64,000 nucleotides of DNA from Eisenibacter elegans DSM 3317 (lineage in GTDB: Bacteria; Bacteroidota; Bacteroidia; Cytophagales; Microscillaceae), in NCBI RefSeq assembly GCF_000430505.1, contig NZ_AUMD01000012.1:434001-498000 (forward strand), in the 5' to 3' direction. Below, one piece after another: positions 58,779 to 64,000 of this stretch. Position 1 is the stretch's first letter. Each line of letters starts with the position of its first letter. The translations under genes were made by a program, and so were the position numbers. Under the pieces are notes generated by a model. It ran no database searches and was not told the origin of the DNA. It saw nothing but the letters and a program-made list of their open reading frames with translations.

Positions 58779-59420
58779 TTAGTCGGCGGTATTGTCTAGG
58801 TGGTTGATGGGGGCTTCGGCCTGAGGCTCTAAGAAGGCTTGGCGCTCATCGAGTTGTTGGCGAATTTCTTGGGCTTTCTCAGTGAAGAATTGCCGGTAGT
58901 CGCGAGACTCTAAACGGGTGATTTTCTCTAACGTTTCTTGAATCATGGCCTTGAGGTCTGAGACAAGGTGGTCGCGTTGTAGCTCTATTTGATGATATTC
59001 GCGTTCTTTGGCCTTGAGTTGGTCAAGCGCCTCTGCGTCGATATTGCGAGCCTTGTCTTGGGCTTTTTGCACGATGGCCTTGGCCTGTGTGCGGGCTTCG
59101 GTCAAAATAGCCTCTGAGCGCATCTGAGCATCTTTGAGCTTCAGCTCGGCGTTTTTGCGGGCTTGCTCTACCATATTGGCGCTGGTATCCTCAGCGGTTT
59201 TGAGGGTTTTGAAGAGCGAAGTTTCTACTTCTTTGAGTTTGGCGATTTCTTTTTCTAGAAACTCGATTTTGATACGGGCTTCCTTGTTTTCGTCGCTGGT
59301 TTTTTCCCACTCTTGCGCCAATGCCATCAGGAATGCGTGGACTTCTTCACGGTCGTACCCTCCGCCAAAAGATTTTTTGGTAAAGGTTTGGTGTTTGATG
59401 TCAGATGGGCTGAATTTCAT
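58779..59420 (-). CDS. DivIVA-domain coiled-coil protein
   Basis: 213 residues from the ATG at 59420. The N-terminal SPSDIKHQTFTKKSFGGGYDREEVHAFL matches the lipid-binding DivIVA head, with the GYDREEV turn. A long coiled coil follows (about 40-190). DivIVA proteins mark curved membrane at poles and septa and recruit division factors; homologues in Bacteroidota have no firmly established role. It lies in a minus-strand run with WD40 and folB genes. Confidence 0.85.
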   Translation of the reverse strand: MKFSPSDIKHQTFTKKSFGGGYDREEVHAFLMALAQEWEKTSDENKEARIKIEFLEKEIAKLKEVETSLFKTLKTAEDTSANMVEQARKNAELKLKDAQMRSEAILTEARTQAKAIVQKAQDKARNIDAEALDQLKAKEREYHQIELQRDHLVSDLKAMIQETLEKITRLESRDYRQFFTEKAQEIRQQLDERQAFLEPQAEAPINHLDNTAD

Positions 59421-59472
59421 AAGGCTTAATTTTAGGCTACAATAAAGCACATTTTTTTGGAAATAGCCAAGC

Positions 59473-60390
59473 TCAGTACTTAAATTTTACGTCCCAAAGG
59501 CTGATGAGCCGGTCATCTCCGGCAGATAGGAGCTGACCTTGGTGGTTAGTCCACAGTACTTTATTGACGGAGGTGCCGTGCCCGGCGTGTCGGGCTTTGT
59601 CGATGACCTTGAGGAGTTGCCACTCTTGGGTGTCCCATATCTTGACGGACTTGTCCATACTTCCGCTGGCCATAAACCGCCCACTAGGGCTAAAACAGAG
59701 GCTGTTGAGCGCATATAGGTGTGCGGCTATTTTGGCTTTGGGGCTATAGTGTTCGGTAGCAGACCAGACAGCCAAGTGCGCATCACGGCCACCACTGACA
59801 AGGTGTTGCCCGTCGGGGCTGTATTGGAGGGTAAAGACGGAGTTTTGGTGTGCCTCAAAATCATACAAAGGGTTAAGGTGCTCAGTATCAAACACGCGAA
59901 TATGCGCATCGCTATAGCCCACGGCCAGCTGTGGGGCTGTAGGGTGGAGGGCCAGAGCGCGTACTCGCTCGTGAGACGCTTTCAGATGTTGGCGCACAGC
60001 GCGGTGCATTAGGTCAAATACAATGACTACGCCATCGCCACAAGCAATATAAGCATAGGGCAGCTGTACCTGAATATCAAAAATGGCTGCATCGGTGAGT
60101 TTTACCGAATAAAGCTCTTTTTTGGCCTGAGTATCAATGAGATGAATCCCTTGGGTGTTATGCCCAACGATGAGTTGGTTGCTGCCCGGAATCATACATA
60201 GGGCATACACAGCGTGTGCTACTTGGGCGATGGGCTGACCCATTTCGGGCTTCAACAAATCCCAACGCGCCACTAGCCCTGTGCCATCAGCAGTATAAAA
60301 AATATTAGGTGATTCGCCCTGAACAAGGGCATATATACAATCGCGGTGGCCGCTGAGTGTTTCTAACTTATCGACTTGGATGAGTTTCAT
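59473..60390 (-). CDS. WD40-repeat protein
   Basis: 305 residues from the ATG at 60390. At least five WD40 blades are clear, e.g. FEAHQNSVFTLQYSPDGQHLVSGGRDAHLAVWSA, LYALNSLCFSPSGRFMASGSMDKSVKIWDTQ and SVNKVLWTNHQGQLLSAGDDRLISLWDV; seven are likely in all. There is no signal peptide. It acts as an interaction platform; partner unknown. It lies 52 bases upstream of the DivIVA-domain gene. Confidence 0.92.
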   Translation of the reverse strand: MKLIQVDKLETLSGHRDCIYALVQGESPNIFYTADGTGLVARWDLLKPEMGQPIAQVAHAVYALCMIPGSNQLIVGHNTQGIHLIDTQAKKELYSVKLTDAAIFDIQVQLPYAYIACGDGVVIVFDLMHRAVRQHLKASHERVRALALHPTAPQLAVGYSDAHIRVFDTEHLNPLYDFEAHQNSVFTLQYSPDGQHLVSGGRDAHLAVWSATEHYSPKAKIAAHLYALNSLCFSPSGRFMASGSMDKSVKIWDTQEWQLLKVIDKARHAGHGTSVNKVLWTNHQGQLLSAGDDRLISLWDVKFKY

Positions 60391-60596
60391 AAAAATAGTA
60401 TTCAAAAATGGAGACAAGAATCAACTGTCTTAGGCAAAATGCTGTCTTCTGAGTGCATAACTATTGGCTTGAGGGGAAAGTTCAAAGCATAGCTAATCAC
60501 TAGATTTTATGGTCTAAAAAATTGAAACTACCCAAACTTGCAGCAAGTCGCTAAAAAAAAGCAGTAAAGCTTTGATACTTGGCTTCTTTTCTGCTA

Positions 60597-60678
60597 ATTT
60601 ATACCAAATTTTATTTGATTTTCCAGATGTGTAAGGACTTTCAGTACACATCCCAAACCCATTTTGATTGGATATAAC
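60597..60678 (-). repeat. R1 interspersed repeat, copy G (short)
   Basis: Reverse orientation: TTTATACCAAATTTTATTTG at the left and CCCATTTTGATTGGATATAA at the right. Its AAATC-unit block is reduced, so the length is only about 82 bases. It is in the divergent 350-base gap between the WD40 and next genes; the rest of the gap shows nothing else. Confidence 0.72.
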
Positions 60679-60740
60679 TGCCCCTGAGCTTCAGATTGGA
60701 TACAATGCGTTCTACCCCCCCTACTAGCCCTTAGATATTT

Positions 60741-61169
60741 ATGACAGACGATAGCGCCAAAACACCCCGAAAGCCCCGTTGTATGGTCAAAACAGGCTTC
60801 TTCGTACAGCGTATTTGTGGCCGCCCGGCCGCAGGCAAATGCTCCGTTTCGGGGCAATATATCTGTAAACAGCACGCCGTAACACTAGACGGTGAGGTAG
60901 TCAGCACAGAGGTATATGCGCAAGAAATGCGCAAACGCAATCAAACAGTAGACCGAGCAGATGCGCTCTCCAGCCGCCAAGAAGATATGGCTCGCTATAA
61001 TGTATGGTACTATTTTATGCGGGAGGAATTTTATGCCAACTATGAGCTCAACCCTCTTGAGGAGTCAGATTTTCGTGCCTTCGACGAAAAAGAAGCACTT
61101 TTTGGCGGAGGTGAGTTGGGGCCGGGCGAGTATTGGGACGATGAAGGCATCGGCTTCTTCGATAGTTAG
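60741..61169 (+). CDS. Hypothetical protein with an N-terminal Cys/His cluster
   Basis: 142 residues. The first 46 residues hold four Cys and one His (CMV, ICG, KCS, ICKQH), which could bind zinc. The rest is acidic with aromatic residues and a short Gly-rich tail (FGGGELGPGEYWDDEGIGFFDS). The gene is probably real, given codon use like its neighbours and an ATG right after R1 copy G. No family is recognised. Confidence 0.6.
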   Translation: MTDDSAKTPRKPRCMVKTGFFVQRICGRPAAGKCSVSGQYICKQHAVTLDGEVVSTEVYAQEMRKRNQTVDRADALSSRQEDMARYNVWYYFMREEFYANYELNPLEESDFRAFDEKEALFGGGELGPGEYWDDEGIGFFDS

Positions 61170-61289
61170 GCTCGTTTTTATATCAAGATGTTATTTTATT
61201 GATTATCAAGGCTTTTTTTATGTTTTCGTAATGTAGTCTTTGGGCTGTAGTATTTCAATACAGGCTAGAAGCCTAGGTTACGTCGTGGT

Positions 61290-61400
61290 CACGCCACTGG
61301 ATATTTTTGGAAAAGTAGCTCAGAACTCCAGCTCCGAGACAAGCTAAGGCCTTATTTTGGGGGTAAAATAAGTGGGATTTGAAAAATGTCCAGTGGCGTG
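61290..61400. repeat. R2 repeat, copy 2 (MITE-like)
   Basis: 111 bp flanked by inverted ends CACGCCACTGGATATTTTT and, from the other side, CACGCCACTGGACATTTTT (18 of 19 match). The middle holds CTTATTTT / AAAATAAG, a hairpin matching that of copy 1 (14976-15105) with C-G changed to T-A on both sides. It sits in the 421-base gap before the WG-repeat gene; the remainder of the gap shows nothing recognisable. Confidence 0.75.
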
Positions 61401-61590
61401 TACCGTGGTATAATTCCGATTGGGGTTCAACGCTTTCAAAAACATTTTACCGACAGAAACCAGCCGTTCATCTTAAATACCTAACTTTATCCGCCAAAAG
61501 TCGTCATTTTGGTGGGGGATAGCGTTGATGGAGGAAAGACGCTGCCTTATCCAATACTGTACCCTTTGTTTTTCTTAATTGCCTAATGTT

Positions 61591-62778
61591 ATGAGAGCCG
61601 CCTATTCTTTTTCATTTCTGCTGCTATACTGCGTATTGGCTGGCTGTCAGATGCCATTATTGGCACAAAATGAAATCAGCCTTTATCCAATCCACCTAAA
61701 CAATATGTGGGGCTATGCCTCTGCAGAGGGTCAGGTGCTCATCCCAACCCAATACCACGACGCATTGCCTTTTCAGGAGGGCTTGGCACGGGTACGTGTG
61801 GGGTCGCTTTATGGCTTTATCGATACCAATGAAAACGAAGTCATCCCTATCCAATACCTTCACGCCACCCCTTTTATAGAGGGCTTTGCATGGCTCAAAG
61901 ATGCCAAAGGCTACCATCTGTTCAATACTGCTGGCGAACAACTTAGCTTCACAGGCTACGAGGAGGCATACCCCATTCGCGATGGCCTGTTTTTGGTCAA
62001 ACATCAAGGCCGGTATGGCTTTATCAATGCCGAGGGCAATATTGTTATCCCGTTTCACTATGAGCAGGCCGAGCCTTTTATGAACGGGCTCAGCGCCGTA
62101 CGCCAAGACCAACGCTGGGGAATGATAGACAAACAGAATAGGCTGATTGTAGACTATGAGTATGACTACTTGGGCATCGGGAGGGAAGGCCCTATATTGG
62201 TAAAATTCAGGGGCTTGTATGGCTACTTGAGCCACAACGGCTTGATGAACATCGGTATCAACTACACCCTAGCCGAGCACTTCTATGAAGGCCGCGCACG
62301 TGTAGAGCGCCACAATCGGTGGGGAATGATTGATACCTTAGGCCAAGAAGTTGTCCCGCTTCAATACGAAGCGCTCATCAGTATGTCAAATGGATTGGCT
62401 AGAGTGCGCAAAAACTACAAGTGGGGGTATATCGATGCCGATGGTGCTGTCATTATCCCTATTAATCTACACTATGGCAAGGAGTTTTCGCAAGGCTATG
62501 CCGCCGTCATCAGGCAAGCAGGACAGGCTTATGAGTTTATCAATAAAAAAGGGGAATCTATTACCGAAGCCAAGTACCAAGATGTAGGGCTATTTCGTGA
62601 AAACCGCGCCAAAGTAAAGTACAAAGGCCGTTGGGGTTTTATAGACCAAAACGGGCGCGAAGTCATCCCGCCTATTTATGAGTACGTAGAAGACTTTGTG
62701 CAAGGCTTGGCCAAGGTCAAATATGAAGGGAAAACATTTTATGTCGATAAAATGGGAAATGAATTTATCATACGCTAG
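61591..62778 (+). CDS. WG-repeat lipoprotein
   Basis: 395 residues from the ATG at 61591. The signal peptide ends in the lipobox LAGC (Cys19). About eight WG repeats follow, e.g. RWGMIDTLGQEVVPLQYEAL, KWGYIDADGAVIIPI and RWGFIDQNGREVIPPIYEYV. Such beta-rich repeat proteins are anchored to the envelope; their function is unknown. Confidence 0.9.
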   Translation: MRAAYSFSFLLLYCVLAGCQMPLLAQNEISLYPIHLNNMWGYASAEGQVLIPTQYHDALPFQEGLARVRVGSLYGFIDTNENEVIPIQYLHATPFIEGFAWLKDAKGYHLFNTAGEQLSFTGYEEAYPIRDGLFLVKHQGRYGFINAEGNIVIPFHYEQAEPFMNGLSAVRQDQRWGMIDKQNRLIVDYEYDYLGIGREGPILVKFRGLYGYLSHNGLMNIGINYTLAEHFYEGRARVERHNRWGMIDTLGQEVVPLQYEALISMSNGLARVRKNYKWGYIDADGAVIIPINLHYGKEFSQGYAAVIRQAGQAYEFINKKGESITEAKYQDVGLFRENRAKVKYKGRWGFIDQNGREVIPPIYEYVEDFVQGLAKVKYEGKTFYVDKMGNEFIIR

Positions 62779-62810
62779 ATAGCCGGTATATTTTGGCACA
62801 GGCTGTGGTA

Positions 62811-62919
62811 TTTTATACCAAGATTTACAAGATTTGGAGATTTATAGCATTCGATTTCCTTGATTATCAAGGATTTTCAGTGCGCAGATTTCCCAAACCA
62901 ACTCTGAGTGAGTATAATA
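62811..62919 (-). repeat. R1 interspersed repeat, copy H
   Basis: Reverse orientation, full length: TTTTATACCAAGATTTAC at the left, perfect hairpin CCTTGATTATCAAGG, and the end CCCAAACCAACTCTGAGTG AGTATAAT at the right. It lies between the WG-repeat gene and the DUF6174 gene promoter. Confidence 0.8.
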
Positions 62920-62965
62920 CAAGCCACGAACGAGCCTATGACACATTATTTCTGATGGACTGGGG

Positions 62966-62997
62966 TTTGTAAAAACCTACGAAGATGGTTAAGTTTG
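62966..62997 (+). promoter_or_regulatory. Bacteroidota-type promoter of the DUF6174 gene
   Basis: TTTG (62966-62969), 20 bases, TAAGTTTG (62990-62997): exact match to the primary promoter signal, 41 bases before the ATG at 63039. Confidence 0.75.
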
Positions 62998-63038
62998 TGT
63001 TTATCTATCTTATTGCTTATAGTTTCACAAAATAAAAT

Positions 63039-63563
63039 ATGTCAACACTTTATCGCTTTATTCTTTTGTTTGGGGTACTGTTTTTACTCAACCCTGTGGC
63101 TGCAAAAGCCCAACAGTCAGCCAAAGGTGTGCAAAGAGCCTACAACGAAAGCCTTCAAAACTGGGAGAAATTCAAAGACCAAGGGATTAATAGTTATGAT
63201 TATGTACTGGTTTATGAGGGGGTGATGAGTGGTATCCAAACAACCCACGACATCAAGGTGCGCAACCACCAAGTAACCGAGGTGTTGGTACGTACCCGTG
63301 ACCGCTCAGGCAAAATCACTAACAAACGCCGCTACAAACAAGGCGAGCTAGGTGAAGTAGGCGTTCCCGTTCCTACTTTGGATGAAATCTATGACTTTGC
63401 CAAGGCGCAAGTTATCTACCGAGACACCGAAGCATATCACCTCACCTTTGAGGCCACCAAGTTGGGGCTAATCAAGCGTGTAGGCTATACCCCCATTGGT
63501 TGTGTAGATGATTGTTTTCAGGGCTATGTCATCCAAGGCGACATCCGATGGGTGCAAAAATAA
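63039..63563 (+). CDS. Secreted DUF6174 family protein
   Basis: 174 residues with a signal peptide (about 1-24; LLFGVLFLLNPVAAKA). DUF6174 traits: NWEKFKDQGINSYDYVLVYEGVM near the start, VPTLDEIYDFAKAQVIYRDTEAYHLTFEATKLGLIKRVGYTP in the second half, and a CVDDC pair (Cys-x3-Cys) near the C-terminus. It should act in the periplasm; function is unknown. Confidence 0.8.
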   Translation: MSTLYRFILLFGVLFLLNPVAAKAQQSAKGVQRAYNESLQNWEKFKDQGINSYDYVLVYEGVMSGIQTTHDIKVRNHQVTEVLVRTRDRSGKITNKRRYKQGELGEVGVPVPTLDEIYDFAKAQVIYRDTEAYHLTFEATKLGLIKRVGYTPIGCVDDCFQGYVIQGDIRWVQK

Positions 63564-63564
63564 G

Positions 63565-63669
63565 CTATACTTAGCCCAATTACTTGGCGAAATGTATGTG
63601 CTGAAAGCCTTTGATAATCAATAATATAAAATCCTGAAAATCCTTAAATATTGCAAATATTGACATAAA
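63565..63669 (+). repeat. R1 interspersed repeat, copy I (diverged)
   Basis: Starts CTATACTTAGCCCAATTAC right after the DUF6174 stop, with TTGATAATCAAT in the hairpin position, several AAATC/AAATA units and the end TTGACATAAAC. It is the most diverged copy. Confidence 0.65.
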
Positions 63670-63708
63670 CTACCCATAATAATCGCTCTACATAAGCCCA
63701 AACCTATT

Positions 63709-64000
63709 ATGCTTCAAATCTGGAAAGCATTTAACAAATACTTCTGGCTCAACGCTGAGCAGCGGCAGGTCATTCATCGCAAGCAGCTCAACGGGACTCA
63801 TAGCGCCGAACAGTGGCTAACCTTGCTCAGCAAGTTGGCTGATTTTGATGAATTAGCAGGTAAGGCTCGCAGTAAATTGGGTGCTTGGATGACAGCCTTG
63901 GGCTTTTTACTTTTTTTCTCAGGCTGTAGTGCAACATTCTTTGCCGAGTTTTTCCCAAGACGCTCTCCCATTCTTCCGCTTACTTTTACTGGTATTGGGG
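63709..64000 (+). CDS. Hypothetical membrane protein, truncated by the window end
   Basis: Only the first 97 residues are seen (MLQIWKAFNKYFWLNAEQRQ onwards). A basic, helical N-terminal part (1-60) leads into one hydrophobic helix (about 63-85; WMTALGFLLFFSGCSATFFAEFF). No family can be named from this fragment. The frame stays open to the last base. Confidence 0.55.
   Translation, partial: MLQIWKAFNKYFWLNAEQRQVIHRKQLNGTHSAEQWLTLLSKLADFDELAGKARSKLGAWMTALGFLLFFSGCSATFFAEFFPRRSPILPLTFTGIG

Noticed and set aside
20053-63669. R1 repeats as a CRISPR or tandem array
   Set aside because: The copies are far apart, in both orientations, unequal in length, and no cas genes are present.

Overview
The window looks like a chromosomal segment of a member of the Bacteroidota, probably of the Cytophagales or a close group. 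The first gene ends in a type IX secretion (T9SS) type B sorting domain. Several promoters match the Bacteroidota signal TTTG-N19/20-TAnnTTTG (for rpsT, the TonB receptor, rpsF, the DUF6174 gene and an AraC-type regulator). Most genes lack a Shine-Dalgarno sequence. The AddB-type nuclease, the triple PPIase operon, MnmD and the WG-repeat and DUF6174 proteins are all familiar from this phylum. No phage, plasmid, rRNA or CRISPR array is visible, and the gene content is mostly housekeeping. The species cannot be named from the sequence.

Layout. 1-4.6 kb: end of a T9SS cargo protein, yidC, an acetoacetyl-CoA reductase facing a second SDR enzyme, and rpsT. 4.6-10 kb: a periplasmic-binding/GAF/SpoIIE sensor phosphatase and a TonB-dependent receptor with a clear promoter and a palindromic operator candidate. 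10-20 kb: a tetrapyrrole-type methylase with cobT, an HtrA protease, a thioredoxin-fold protein, a phosphopantetheinyl transferase, a YfhO membrane protein, cobS and a glycosyltransferase. 20-35.7 kb: mostly minus-strand genes, including a heptosyltransferase-like enzyme, PolX, three tRNAs, a secreted-protein gene broken by one in-frame TGA, a GGGP-synthase/holin-like membrane module, AddB and a HAMP-GAF-PAS protein. 35.8-47 kb: an AraC-type regulator, acyl-CoA dehydrogenase, a PPP-type phosphatase, a crotonase, TPR and small secreted proteins, an alpha/beta hydrolase, a MenE-like ligase, mnmD and an MpaB-type oxygenase. 47-54.5 kb: a three-gene outer-membrane chaperone operon (one member carries an OmpA-like domain), dprA, and rpsF-rpsR-rplI. 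54.6-64 kb: a Tat-exported amine oxidase, a NuiA-like inhibitor, a BASS transporter, folB, a DivIVA-domain protein, a WD40 protein, a WG-repeat lipoprotein, a DUF6174 protein and a truncated last gene.

Functional links. Envelope biogenesis is well represented: YidC inserts inner-membrane proteins; the PPIase operon and HtrA handle outer-membrane and periplasmic folding and quality control; the TonB receptor and the T9SS cargo use that envelope. cobT and cobS belong to the same lower-ligand end of cobalamin synthesis but lie about 6 kb apart. The SDR, acyl-CoA dehydrogenase and crotonase genes indicate fatty-acid or polyhydroxyalkanoate-type acyl-CoA chemistry.

The most notable non-coding content is a family of nine interspersed repeats of about 80-115 bp (called R1 here), found in both orientations and only between genes. 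A second, MITE-like repeat (R2) occurs in two copies with 19-bp inverted ends, and an internal hairpin has a compensatory base-pair change between the copies. There is also a 191-bp element with long imperfect inverted arms (40768-40958). These are the best candidates for undescribed elements. All comparisons were made by eye.
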